Assembly: GCA_027257055.1 (NCBI GenBank)
Contig: JAPVLO010000162.1
Span: forward strand, 186,001-250,000
Length of the DNA: 64,000 bases
Origin: Cephalopachus bancanus
Taxonomy: Eukaryota > Chordata > Mammalia > Primates > Tarsiidae
Reading direction: 5' to 3'
Position 1 is the stretch's first letter. The number at the start of each line of letters is the position of its first letter. Shown piece after piece: positions 11,145 through 22,361 of this stretch. The notes under the pieces are model-generated. The model ran no database searches, was not told the DNA's origin, and saw only the letters and a program-made list of their open reading frames with translations. A program made the position numbers and the translations under genes.

Positions 11145-12020
11145 GCAGAACTTGTTCAAGGGCTGGCTCTGGGCACCCCGTGTTAATGACCTCTCACTGT
11201 GTACGACATCCTTTTTCCACATAAATAAAGTCAATCACTCTATTATGCTTTGAACCATATTCTTTCTTTTATTTTCAAGGACTTCAAGGCCATTTTTGTT
11301 CCAATCTTGCTTTCTTGCTCTCCATACTTCCTCTCCTTGTCATCTAAACATATTCAACTCTGTCATATATTATTTTAAAAAACAAAAACATTCTCCTGAA
11401 AGCATGGGTCCCACTAGCATCTCCAACTCCCTATCCTTCATAGTCAATATTTTCAAAACAATTTTCTCCCCTTATTAGTTCTGCTTCCCTACCAATGTCT
11501 CCAGCCAATGCAATTTAGGCTTGTCATCTATCATCACACTTAAACAACTGCCTTGCTGCTATAACCAGTGGATTTTTTTCAATCCTGAGGTTACTGTACA
11601 TCTGTACAGTCTTTAACTCTTAATTCCCTCATTCTTAAAAACTCTCTTCCTCAACCAATTCCCTTAAATGTTGGTGTCCATTGGGATCCATTCTCAGCCT
11701 CCTCCCTGTCACTTCATATAATTTCCCTGGGAATTACACTGAAAGAATGAATGATTCCATCATTAGGAGACTCTTGGTAATCTTAGCAAGCATAGTTTCA
11801 GAGAAAAGTCAAAGACAAATGTTCTATTATCAAATAGAAAATGAAATGATAAATACAAAAAAAACACATACAGATAGGATTAGACAATTGTGAAATTTAT
11901 TTTCTTCATTTTAAGATGGCAAGGGAGATAACACAGAGCGAAAGGTCGAGGATCAAGGATAGAAATGATGTTATTAAGTTACTGAGATGGACGAGATGGT
12001 ATCAAGAACCATTTATTTAA
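11145..12020. other. Unassigned stretch
   Basis: CT-rich up to about 11,720, then AT-rich. Short frames at 11,296-11,478 and 11,681-11,893 have no recognisable domain. Nothing supported. Confidence 0.4.
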
Positions 12021-12022
12021 GA

Positions 12023-12290
12023 ATAGGTGTGGTAGCTCATGCCTATAATCCCAGCACTTTGGAAGGCTGACATGGGAGAACTGCTTGAGCCCAGGAGGTT
12101 GGAGACCAGCCTGGGAAACATCGTGAGAGTTTGCTTTTACAAAAAACCTTAAAAAATTAGCTGAATGTGGTGGCTGAGGCAGAAGGAATGCCTGAACCCG
12201 GAAGGCCTCAACCCAGAAGGCCGAGACTATAGTAAGCTGTTATGGTGCCACTGTACTCCAGCCTGGGCAACAGAATGGGAAGGAAGGGAG
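12023..12290 (+). mobile_element. Old Alu with rearranged right arm
   Basis: Starts GGTGTGGTAGCTCATGCC. The left arm is intact. The right arm lost about 35 bp after GAATGTGGTGGC and carries a short local duplication (CCCGGAAGGCCTCAACCCAG). The tail runs into a GAAA repeat. Confidence 0.85.
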
Positions 12291-12370
12291 GGGAAAAAAA
12301 GAAAGGAAAGAAAGAAAGAGAAAAGAAACGAAAGGAAAGAAATAAAAATAAAAGGAAGAAAGAGAGAACC
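12280..12370. repeat. GAAA/GGAA purine simple repeat grown from an Alu tail
   Basis: Interrupted GAAA, GGAA and GAAAA units directly follow the Alu, a common fate of Alu A-tails. Confidence 0.85.
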
Positions 12371-12892
12371 ATCTACTTAGACAGACATCACAATTGCCTA
12401 AAAAGGGAAGAGCTAAATCTCTCTCTCTGATACAGAAAGGCAAAAGGTAAGCATGAGGCAGCACAGAGTCCTGTAATAAGCAAGTAAGGAGGAAGGTGAG
12501 GCAGTCTGCAAATGAAATCCTCCACTCTTTTGGTGGTCCAGATCAGATGACGATAAGGACACAGAGATTAGGAAGGCGGTATGAGGAGGGTGGGGAGGTC
12601 TGTGGTAGATCCTGAAGGAAATGGCAGAGGGAACTAACCAGGCGAAGTAAAACAACTGATCATTGATAACAAGAACCCAAATGAGACTGGAGTTCAGAGA
12701 CCTGTGTTTAGAGAGCGGCAACTCTGTAATGTTACAGTTTAAAGGCACAGACAGAAGCAGGACTTCCCAAGCACATCTTTATCATGGAGATACTCCCAGA
12801 AGTGGACATATTTACTTGTAGATTTTTACCTCTGTGGGATATTAGTATATCTCAATGTATTTTTTAAATGTTTCTGAATAAAAAGAGGACAT

Positions 12893-13256
12893 CAGCAAAC
12901 TATACCCCTCAGATCAAACCTAGCACGCTGCTTGTTTTTGTATAGCTCACGAATTAAGAGAGGTTTCTATATTTTTACATGCTTGAAAAGTTTCCAGTCT
13001 GTCCCTGAACCTTAGGGAAAAAAAAGATTAAAAAATTTGAAAAAGAACAATATATCATGGCCCACTGAAATTATATCCAATGCAAATTTCTGTTTCCCTT
13101 AAGTTTTTCTGGAAAACAGCCACACTCATTTATGCCTATGGTTACTTTTTTCCCTACAAGGGCAGAGTTGAGTAGTTACAACAAAGACTGTATGGCCTGT
13201 CAAGCCTAAAATACCTACTACCTGACATTTTACAGAAAAAGCTTGCTGACACCTGA
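12893..13256 (+). mobile_element. hAT-type DNA transposon remnant
   Basis: Ends are weak inverted repeats: ATCAGCAAACTATACCCC at the left and GCTTGCTGACACCTG at the right. Internal text such as GGGCAGAGTTGAGTAGTTAC and GTATGGCCTGTCAAGCC matches a common non-autonomous hAT-Charlie class element in memory. The family name is not assigned, and it has no transposase frame. Confidence 0.65.
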
Positions 13257-13259
13257 CCA

Positions 13260-14520
13260 ATGAAATCTTAATTTATTGTATAATTTAGCAATGATAGCAA
13301 CAACAACTATTTCAAAATGGGCACAAGAGCTGAAATCAACAGCAATTTGGAAAATAATAACCTTGATCAATGAGAATTAACAGTTTAAACAATGTAATAC
13401 ATAAATCATACTTAATTCTCTTGGTAGAATGTGCCGCTTATGTTAGTTTAGTTCTTAAAGCCCTGGCACTGCTTCTCTCCATTATTCCCTGAGCAAACCT
13501 TAGTAAAAACTCTCCAGAAACCCCTCCAGGAACTTTAGAAAAGCTGCATCTAGGTATAACATTTAGTTGCTGCAACCCTACCCAACTGTATATGTTTCAG
13601 GAAAACAAAACAAAAATCCAAGTGTCCTCATGAAATGTCAAGTGAACTGTGGCCAGTAGGTGGAGACAGTTTCTAACCAAACCATAGTAACATTTGAAAC
13701 GAGTTGTAGGAGAAATTTAAACTGTCTTCAGATCCTTACCTTGAAATACTCAGTTAACTAGATAGGACAAAGTGATTTTTTCCTTACCTAGGTCAACAAT
13801 ACAAAAACACGGTAGCTACCAGGCCACCTTGCATTACCTAAATCAGATCAGAAATAGAAAGGCTGGTGAGCACGTCATTCCCTACAGAACAGGATCCTAA
13901 TCGACAGGTTAAAATAAATAAGAGTGTTCCTTCTCCCATCATTAGAGCAGGACACTCTGCTGCTCATTTCCTCCCAGTGAGGTCAGTATCCTTCCTGTCC
14001 AGCAACCCTCAGGCCTTCTTCTCCATCACCCTCCAGCTATTTGATTCAATAAATAGGAATGAGTGCCTATGCAGCAGGCAATAATTATGATGAAAGCTTG
14101 AAGTCACCTCATCAAATACCACATACTTTCATTCACAAAAAATATCCTCTTCAAAGATTTTTCTCATTGTATAAACAAGAAAAAAGTTTCTTTTCTATAC
14201 TACAAATGATAAAAACAGAATACTGGTTCCAACTTCTGGGCCCCCAGCCCAGAGCTACATGGCAGTTTCTAGCAGTCAGTAGGAGGAAAAGACTGTTTCT
14301 ATTAGGTCTCTGGCAAGAGCATTCTAGACTTCCTATCTCAGCTTCTGAGGCTACTGCTCCCCAAGCACTCAGTGCTCTGGAGCGTGTTGCTAGCTTTCCA
14401 GAGCTTTCAATGGGAGCTTCTCTCTGAGGCCCATCTGACCCCCACTTGCCAGTACCTCTAATTTCAGTAGTACGAGGTCTGAAAATTAGGTTAGCAAACC
14501 ATCCTAGAAAAAGTGCTAGA
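13260..14520. other. Long stretch without recognised repeat or gene
   Basis: Mixed-composition sequence and among the longest Alu-free stretches in the window. A 122-codon frame at 14,059-14,427 and an overlapping antisense 125-codon frame have no motif I recognise. If any conserved non-coding or exonic sequence hides here, cross-species alignment would be needed to show it. Confidence 0.4.
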
Positions 14521-14524
14521 TACC

Positions 14525-14880
14525 TCACTGATGAGTATCGCTACGGTCACCTTTGAAGTACTTCCCCTGGGAAGCTATTCACCAACACCAGTCCCTAGTT
14601 CACCCATCAAAGCAATTTTGGAACTCTCTTTCTGGAATGGCCATCAAAACTGTCGTTGCATTACCCTTGATGTCCTAAATGTCACCAAATGTCTTCCTTT
14701 CACTATTTCCTTTATCTTTTGGAAAGAAAAAAGTCACCAGGGGCCACATCAGGTGAGTAGGGAGGATGTTCCAATACAGTTATTTATACAGTGCTGCCAA
14801 CGTAAGCACACCATGGCAAGTGTGTGAACTTAATTGTCAGACCTCAACAAATGACTATGACAGCTCTGATGACCACTCCA
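14525..14880 (-). pseudogene. Mariner-family transposase remnant
   Basis: Read on the minus strand, the sequence gives two mariner landmarks. One is YSPDVAPGDFF (near 14,730-14,765), corresponding to the family's (Y)SPDLAPxDFF motif at the last catalytic Asp. The other is the C-terminal block RKTFGDI-stop-DIKGNATTVLMAIP (near 14,630-14,690). In-frame stops show it is dead. It is an antisense fragment of an ancient Tc1/mariner DNA transposon (MARNA-like in character). Terminal repeats were not located. The plus-strand 104-codon frame at 14,513-14,827 is its shadow. Confidence 0.8.
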
Positions 14881-15351
14881 GAAAAAGAATTCCCAAACTG
14901 CTTTGACAGGTAGACTAGGCGCTAGCAATGGTACATAGCTTCCTAAGGGGAGTACTCTGAAGATGTCTATAGCAAAGTAAAGCATATTAGAGTGCAGGAC
15001 TCAGGCAACTCCTGCCACCATCACTACCCAGAGGACACGTGCAGTACAAAAACGTTCTCACTGATTTCTTATGATGTCTTTCAGAAGCTCTCTCTCTTTG
15101 GAGGAGCTACCCCTCGACAATCCCTTTTCCTTTCACATCCCCAATCATCCTACTTAAAGTCACATTGTGCCAAGGATTCAACAGGTGAGCATGTGTCTGT
15201 GCACATGCTCCTGACAAGTTGGTGCCTACTTCAGAAAGGTTGGCAAATGCTAAATCTTAGAAAGAAGAATATAAACTAAAGCCTCCAAACACTCTGACAC
15301 ACAGGGCAAGGGTAAGAACTCTGCCTTAACAAAATAAAAATTAAAAAAAAT

Positions 15352-15665
15352 ACTTAACTCTTAGCCGGGCTCGGTGGCTCAGCCTGTAATCCTGCACCTT
15401 TGGGAGGCTGAGGTGAGTGGATTGTCTGAGCCCGTGGGTTCGAGACCTGCCTGGGCAACTTGGCGAGACCTCATCTCTACAATAAACCAAAAATCAGCTG
15501 GGCGTGGTAGCGTGCGCCTGTAGTTTCAGCTACTTGGAAGGCTGAGGCGGAAGGATCGCTGGAGCCCAGCAGGTCGAGCTGCGGTGGCCAGGAGCGGCCA
15601 CTGCACTCCAGTCTGGGCGGCGGAGTGAGACTCCAAAATAAAAGAAAACAAAAACTTAACTCTTA
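15352..15665 (+). mobile_element. Young Alu with 12-bp target-site duplication
   Basis: Alu body 15,364-15,650 from GCCGGGCTCGGTGGCTCAGC. It is flanked by perfect ACTTAACTCTTA copies (15,352-15,363 and 15,654-15,665). The right arm has lost one base at CAGGTCGAGCTGCGG. Confidence 0.95.
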
Positions 15666-15693
15666 AAAAGAGTTTCTTAAAAAGAAACCCACC

Positions 15694-15977
<284 letters not shown>

Positions 15978-15979
15978 GT

Positions 15980-16830
15980 CAACATGACACCAGAAAATTA
16001 TTTTCTTTCTTTGCTTGACGTTTCTGATTGTTTGAGAAAGTGCTTCATTGGAAGAAAAGTCTATGGTGATGGCATCTCAAGGTGTGCAGTTCCCTCACAG
16101 GCTCCCTGTACACGGACTATACTCCATTCCTCCTAGGGATTCCTTGATTTTCTGTTTTCAGCCAAATATCTGTTTTCTCCTAGGGTTATACTGGAATAAC
16201 CCTAAATGATTTCCCACAAAATGAGACTGGTCTAAAGTTTCCAACTGAAGTAATACGTGCTGGAAAGCAGACTGGAGCAGAAGAGCTCAGAGGCTTTAGG
16301 CACTGGGATTCCAGGTCTCAAATCGGCTGTGATTTATCCAAGAGCAATCTAGAAAACCAAGGAAGCAGTAGAGAGCGCCTACACAGAAACCAACCAATGT
16401 ATTTTATCCCAATGTTGGCCAAATTACTTGAGCCACTGGCTTTAAGTCTCCACATATACATGTGAACTGTCAGCAAAGCCAGTAACTGTTGGAAGAATCA
16501 AGGATAAAGCAAGCCCTTCCTAATTAGGAGCAATCTGAGATCTACCAGGGCCTGCAGTAACCTTCCAAGGACGCATACAGTTCAAGAAACGCATTAAGTT
16601 GTTTCTCTGGCTATTCACTGCCTTCACCTTAAGATAATAATTAGGCATGAGCAACTCTCTTTTAGGTCCCCTTCCACTTGGGAGTTCTTTTGTCTTCTTA
16701 ATAAACTCTTGCTTTCTCATTTTCAAATAATAATAACTATTATTATGATTATTAGGCATAAACCTATAATCATTTTATTAAATATCCATATCCTTACTGC
16801 ACACCTACTACATGCTGAGTGTTGAACTTT
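15980..16830. other. Unassigned stretch, no gene seen
   Basis: No repeat recognised. A 79-codon antisense frame (16,520-16,759) has no motif. Confidence 0.4.
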
Positions 16831-16832
16831 AG

Positions 16833-17131
16833 CTTTTTTTTTTTTTTTTTTGAGTTGGGGGTCTCACTCTGTCACCCAGGTTGGAGTACAGTGGTACAAT
16901 AACAGCTCAGCGCAACCTCAATCTTCCAGGCTCAGGAGATCCTTCTGCCTCAGTCTCCCAAGTAGCTGGGACTGCAGGCACATGTGCACTACCAAGCTTG
17001 GTTTATTTTTTGTAGAGACAAGGTCTCACTATGTTGCTTAGACTAGTCTCTCGAACTCTTAGGCTCAAGTAATCCTCCCACTTCAGCCTCCTAAAGTGCT
17101 GGGATTAGAGACTTGAGCCACCACACCTGGC
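16833..17131 (-). mobile_element. Older full-length Alu
   Basis: An 18-T run, then both arms in antisense, ending ACTTGAGCCACCACACCTGGC. Confidence 0.92.
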
Positions 17132-17139
17132 ATTGTTGG

Positions 17140-17411
17140 GTTTTTTCCTTTTCTTTTCTTTTCTTTTTAGACAAGGTCACACCCTATTGCCCAAGCTGGA
17201 GAGCAGAGGCGTGATTATAGCTCACTAGAGCCTCGAACGCCTGGATAGCTGGAACTATAGGAACATGCTACCAAGCCCAGCTAGTTTTTAAATTTTTTTG
17301 CAGAGACACGGTCTCACTGTGTTATCCAGGCTGGTCTCGAACTTCTAGCCTCAAGCAATCTTCCCGCATCTGCCTCCCAAAGTGCTGGGATTACAGTTTG
17401 AGACCCAGCAT
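17140..17411 (-). mobile_element. Old diverged Alu
   Basis: A T-rich start with TTTTC units (17,140-17,168), a shortened right arm lacking about 30 bp after CGAACGCCTGG, then a left arm ending GATTACAGTTTGAGACCCAGC. It lies directly next to the preceding Alu. Confidence 0.85.
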
Positions 17412-17414
17412 TCT

Positions 17415-18090
17415 TTTTCTATAGAATAGAATAAAATACTTGAGTCAGTTCACCAACAGAATGTCTGGAGAAATGCCAAATAATGCCTAGATGCTGAGTG
17501 CTATAATCTATGCAATGGTCCCTTACTGGCTGTTTCTCAGCTTTCAGAGGTCAGGCTTCTCTTTAAGATACTACGGAATTACTGAGGACTAGTCCCTTAA
17601 CTTAAGATAGATGCAGTGTTCAGCTCTCAATCTAGGGACACAGACTCAAATGTAACTTTTTTAAAGCTGCTGCTCTGCAGTGTGCATCCCTCATAAAACC
17701 TTAATCACAATGAATTTCATTAAATCCTTTAAAACCAGATTGCTCTGGCTTCACAGAACAAGTCTAGCTGCTCAGCTTCAATTCCCCAGAGCAGAGAGAA
17801 GCTCTACTCTATTATGAAACCAGCTTGCCTAATCAAATTCCCTTTCAGAGAAAGAGGTCAAGGAGAGTAACTGCTGTGTTATTTTTCAATTCTTCCTTCC
17901 AAGAAACGACTGTGATTGACAGATGCTATTTCTTTGAGTTCCAATGGCCTACTGCCAAGATCAACTAATTGTTCCTTGGTGAAATGAACTATATACTGAG
18001 CCACATGACTCTCCATAATCATAGATATAATACTTTACACAAAGTTTATAATTGTCAAAGCTCATACACACATACACTCAAAATACCCCA
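17415..18090. other. Unassigned stretch, no gene seen
   Basis: No recognised repeat or coding signature. Confidence 0.4.
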
Positions 18091-18094
18091 CTGG

Positions 18095-18220
18095 GAAGGC
18101 AGAACAGACACTCTCTTCATTTTACAGACTGGGAATCTGTGACAGAGGCTATGTGTGACTTGTCCAAGGTACACATGTTAACAGTGGATCTAAAGCTCTA
18201 ACTCATGCTATGATATCTTA
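18095..18220 (+). mobile_element. MIR fragment
   Basis: TTCATTTTACAGACTGGGAA followed by GTGACTTGTCCAAGGTACAC is the 3' half of a MIR. Confidence 0.7.
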
Positions 18221-18384
18221 TCATTGTCCCATGACTGTCTACACATTTCATGTCTTTGCAATCTGCTTAGTATGTCTACTAATCCTATTACCTGCCCCCA
18301 ACTTACTAAAATATTTACTAACAGAAGACAGTTTGTGCAGATGAACAGGCACAGTGTTGTGGTGGGCACAGATTCACACAGTAC

Positions 18385-18590
18385 AGTAGAAAGCGGAACA
18401 TTTAGAGAATGAGGTGAGTTCAAATCATACTCTTGTCATTTAAGGTGCATGACATAGGGTAAACTGATAACTAGTTTCAATTTGTCTATCAGTAAAATTG
18501 ATATACCACCTATCTCACAGAATTCTAAGAATTAAATAAGTTAACACATGTCAAGTGCCTAATAAATAAGAAGCACTCAAGCATTAATTT
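18385..18590 (+). mobile_element. MIR fragment
   Basis: The pattern of GAGTTCAAATCATACTCTTG, TTTGTCTATCAGTAAAATTG and ACCTATCTCACAGAATTCTA followed by AATAAGTTAACACATGTCAA is typical of MIR. Confidence 0.65.
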
Positions 18591-18599
18591 CCTTCCCTG

Positions 18600-19128
18600 A
18601 AATAGTCCTAAACAGATCACATGCCTCTAGAGAGAGTCTAACTCATCTGATTTCAATGACCCCTAAAAATTAAGGGAGAAGGATTAGGGAGATTGGAGCA
18701 CTAACACTTTCCTGGCACGTCCCTCAGACATGTGGAATTTTTTGGCTATCAGTCTAAAGAGCAGCTTTAGAGATGCAGTCAAACCAATTAAGAAAAAAAT
18801 AGGAAAAGGCAAATGTGTCCAAATAAATACCATTTATCATGGGCACACAAAGTAATTGTCCTATTAACCAAACATATATTTGAATGCTGGCTAGAATACA
18901 CCATTCAGTCTCCCAATAAAGAAGAGCTGAATTAACGTTACTTTTCCTACAAAATGACTGGTTAGATCCAAAGAAAAATAATGTAAACATTAATATATAT
19001 AAACCACCCTTCTCCATTAGTACCAATCAAACCAAATGGGATAAAGCACTTTTCACAACCAATAAGTGAAAAACCATGTTGATTGAAATAAGTTCCCAGA
19101 AGTGAATTAATAGTCTAAATGAATTAGT
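18600..19128. other. Unassigned stretch, no gene seen
   Basis: AT-rich, with no recognised repeat. A 90-codon antisense frame (18,754-19,026) is hydrophobic but has no motif. Confidence 0.4.
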
Positions 19129-19142
19129 AAAGAATAAAATCA

Positions 19143-19560
19143 GCCGGGCTCGGTGGCTCAGCCTGTAATCCCGCGCCTTTGGGAGGCTGAGCTGAATGGA
19201 TTGCCTGGGCCCGTGGGTTCAAGACCCGCCTGGGCAGCGAGACCTCATCTCTACAATAAATCAAAAAATCAGCCGGGCCAGGCTCGGTGGCTCAGCCTGT
19301 AATCCCACGCCTTTGAGAGGCTGAGGTGAGAGGATTGCCTGAGCCCGCGGGTTTGAGACCCGCCTGGGCAGTAAGACCTCATCTCTACAATAAATCAAAA
19401 AATCAGCCGGGCGTGGTAGCGCATGCCTGTAATTCCGGCTACGTGGAAGGCTGAGGCGGAAGGATCGCCGGAGCCCAGCAGGTCGAGGCTGCGGTGGCCG
19501 GGAGCGGCCACTGCACTCCAGTCTGGGCCACAGAATGAGACTCCAACTCAAAAAAAAAAA
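19143..19560 (+). mobile_element. Trimeric Alu (left-left-right)
   Basis: A left arm (19,143 to about 19,278) is followed by a second left arm (to about 19,409) and one right arm (to about 19,547) with an A-tail. The junction lies in the shared GCCGGGC motif. The perfect 14-bp target-site duplication AAAGAATAAAATCA (19,129-19,142 and 19,561-19,574) flanks the whole trimer. The two left arms differ at several bases. Both have the short CTGGGCAG form. Confidence 0.95.
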
Positions 19561-19574
19561 AAAGAATAAAATCA

Positions 19575-20170
19575 CATCTGTGTTTTAATACTATATAAAA
19601 ATTCATACTAGGTCACCCTTTTTCCTGGATTTATACTATATTTCAATAGATGGCTAAGAGATAATTGCTATACATATTTGAACTAGGGAATGTTAGGTCC
19701 CAGGCCTATGAGAACTTACATTATTTGTTGGTACTTTTATTGCTTTTCTGTTTGAAAAAGTTTGTATGTGTATCGGGTTCCCTCAGATAAATTGTAAACT
19801 GTGGTTGTAACAATCCATGGCTTTGACTACAACATTTTCAAGGCTATATTCAGACTCTGGTATTAGTTGAAGGGATATACATATATTTGCACATACCTTT
19901 AATGTGCTTTCAGAGTATTTTTAATCTCTGTCTTAGAAAACCAGCAAAATATTATCTATTACAATGAGTTTAGCATTGTTATTTCTTGGTTTCCTTTTTT
20001 TAAAACGTCTTTACTCAACCATTAAAACAGATCTTCCCAATGCTAAAAGTTGAAAGATACAAAGAAAAAATGCTACTTTATATTTTTGTTACATCAATTT
20101 GATGAAAAGTAGTTAAGCAATATACTTTTAAGAGGGGTGGTTCTCAATCCAGAAGTCAAACTGTAAAACT
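19575..20170. other. AT-rich unassigned stretch
   Basis: No recognised repeat or gene. Confidence 0.4.
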
Positions 20171-20177
20171 ATGTCCC

Positions 20178-20514
20178 AGCTGGGCTTGGTGACTCAGCCT
20201 GTAATCTGGCGCTTTGAGAGGCTGAGGTGAGTGGATTGCCTGAGCCCGCGGGTTCAAGACCCGCCTGGGCAACTTGGCGAGACCTCAACTCTACAATGAA
20301 AAAATCAGCCGGGCGTGGTAATGCATGCCTGTAATTCCGGCGACTCAGAAGGCTGAGACTAAAGTGCCATTAAAAAAATAACCAGCTTATCCACATTGAC
20401 TGAGATTGCCGGAGCCCAGCAGGTCGAGGCTATGGTGGCTGGGAGTAGCCACTGCACTCCAGTCTGGGCGACAGAGTAAGAATCCAACTCAAAAAAAAAA
20501 AAACAAACAAAAAA
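20178..20514 (+). mobile_element. Alu carrying a foreign 46-bp insert in its right arm
   Basis: Both arms are clear, but after GAAGGCTGAG the expected GCGGAAGGATCGCC is interrupted. About 46 bp of non-Alu DNA (20,358-20,403) lies there before GATTGCCGGAGCCCAGC resumes. The insert matches 21,125-21,171. Confidence 0.93.
20358..20403 (+). other. Templated insertion copied from 21,125-21,171
   Basis: ACTAAAG, then CATTAAAAAAATAACCAGCT and CCACA/C TGACT occur in the same order and orientation at the Alu insert and at the downstream site. About four mismatches are visible in 43 aligned bases. Alu sequence on both sides and the lack of a tail make an independent retrotransposition unlikely. Confidence 0.85.
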
Positions 20515-21115
20515 CTATGTCCCAAACAATTTATTCCTAATAATATTTAAGTACCTTTTTAATTAATAAATTAAATTAGATTCAAAGTTTTCTCTATTTA
20601 TACACTTTCATTCTCATGTTACATTCAACTTTATTGAGTGGGAAAGAAGGGAATAACACACAGCCCTAGCCAGCAAGAAATGTGGACAAACGGTAGGCTC
20701 TGTTATGTATGCTACCGTCACAGCTGGACAAGTACTGGTTACTATAGTGTTCGTGAGTTCCCTTCTCTTTATCCATGCATAAATTCATAAAGGCGAAGGA
20801 AGCAAAGGCAGACGAAGACACTGGGATGGCTGTCTCTTCAGGGCAGGGCTCACGGTGAGAAGTCTATGAGCCTGTCAGAGCCTGTCAGTGAGCACACAGA
20901 ACAGTTTACAGTTACCCAATCAAAGGGGAATGATGGCAAGCAAATTATGTCACTAATGGTATTGCTACTCAAAATGTTTACGATCTGAAAATTCTACAAA
21001 TTCTAATTTATTTGACTATAAGACAAAGGGTGATAGGAACTAATTCTTCAATACTTCATACTTGTTTGTCTTAATAGTATCTATGAAACGATTACCTGGG
21101 GGAAAAAAAGAGTCT

Positions 21116-21211
21116 TTTTGGGGGACTAAAGGGTCATTAAAAAAATAACCAGCTTAACCACACTGACTTGATAGATTTTATAACTCACGTGACTATAACC
21201 ATCTCAAAAAA
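21116..21211 (+). mobile_element. Small A-tailed retroposon-like sequence, source unknown
   Basis: About 90 bp ending TATAACCATCTC plus an A-run. It is bracketed by AAAAGAGTCT (21,106-21,115 and 21,212-21,221), a 10-bp target-site duplication. It may be a retroposed small RNA, but I could not match it to one. The 46 bp at 21,125-21,171 were copied into the Alu at 20,358. Confidence 0.55.
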
Positions 21212-21239
21212 AAAAGAGTCTATGGTAAAGTCACTGAAG

Positions 21240-21490
21240 GTAATTTAACAGCACAGGCTCTGGAGACAGAGTCTGGGCTTGAGTCCTAGGGCTGACATTC
21301 ACTGGCTGAGTGGCCTCAGGCACGTTGCTTAAATGTCTGTGCCTCGATTACTTCATCTATAAAATGAAGACGATGATACTAATCCTACCAACTTTATAGG
21401 GTTATGGTAAAAATAAACGCCATGTATAATCCATGTAGAAGTGTTCGGAACAATGCCTACCTAGCATATTGTGGGTAATTGAAGCTAGTT
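21240..21490 (+). mobile_element. MIR SINE, nearly full length
   Basis: CAGGCTCTGGAGACAGAGTC, TGGCTGAGTGGCCTCAGGCA, CCTCGATTACTTCATCTATA and AATGAAGACGATGATACTAA follow the MIR order, ending AGCATATTGTGGGTAATTGA. Confidence 0.85.
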
Positions 21491-21766
21491 TTGCTTTACC
21501 TCCTTGCAAAAGTTTTTGGATGCTTGTAGAATAAATGAACAAATTCATGTGAAACATATCTGTCATAAATATAAATGCTCTTTGCCAATTATATTAAAAG
21601 AGAAAATATTCTGAGGCAGGGGAAAGGAGGCTTTTTAAAGTTATTTATCTTATAGCAAGAGAAGTAAAAACAAAGACCCTGACTTACTCTCTTGCCAAAA
21701 ATACAATGAAAAGATCCACTGGAAACAAGACTTAAACAATTCCAAATCGCACTTAAATGACATTCT

Positions 21767-21907
21767 CTTTTTTTTTTTTTTTTGTTTTTTTAGTTGGCGT
21801 CTCACTCTGTCACCCAGACTGGAGTGCAGTGGCGCCTCCCGGCCACGGCAGCCTCGATCCGCCGGCTCCGGCGATCCTTCCGCCTCAGCCTTCCGAGCCC
21901 GGCTAAC
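21767..21907 (-). mobile_element. Alu with large internal deletion
   Basis: The T-run and right arm in antisense run to CAGCCTTCCGAG and then jump straight to CCCGGCT, the 5' end of the left arm. About 150 bp or more is missing, and GAG is shared at the junction, consistent with a microhomology deletion. Confidence 0.88.
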
Positions 21908-21934
21908 ATTCAAGTTTTAAAAAACACCTTTTTC

Positions 21935-22214
21935 GGCCGGGCTCGGTGGCTCAGCCTGTAATCCCGCGCTTTTGGGAGGCCGAGGTGAGTGGACTGCCTT
22001 TGCCCGCGAGTTCGAGACCCGCCTGGGCAACTTGGCGAGACCTCATCGCTACAGTAAATCAAAAACATCAGTCGGGCGTGGCAGCGCGCGCCTGTAGTTC
22101 CGGCTACTCGGAAGGCGGAGGCGGAAGGATCGCCGGAGCCCAGCGGGTCGAGGCTGCGGTGGCCGGAAGCCGCCACTGCACTCCAGTCTGGGCGACGGGG
22201 TGAGACTCCAACTC
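21935..22214 (+). mobile_element. Alu, left arm of an inverted duplication
   Basis: A complete Alu with rare changes (GACTGCCTTTGCCCGCGAG, CATCGCTACAGTAAATC, ACATCAGTCGGGCGTGG, GAAGGCGGAGGCGG, GACGGGGTGAGACTCC). All of these recur in the antisense copy at 22,362-22,639. Confidence 0.97.
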
Positions 22215-22361
22215 AAAAAAAAAAAATTATTTTATTTTATTTTTCTCAAAAAAAAATTTTATTTTATTTTTCTCAAAAAAAAGATTATTTTATTTTATTT
22301 TTCTCAAAAAAAAATTTATTTTATTTTTCTCAAAAAAAAAATTTATTTTATTTTTATTTTA
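22215..22361. repeat. AT-rich tandem repeat spacer between inverted Alus
   Basis: Four to five units of 26-31 bp. Each has an A-run, then TTTTATTTTATTTTT and CTC. The CTC markers fall near 22,245, 22,272, 22,303 and 22,329. CTC plus an A-run is also the 3' end of an Alu body, so the unit looks like an amplified Alu-tail junction. Confidence 0.9.
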
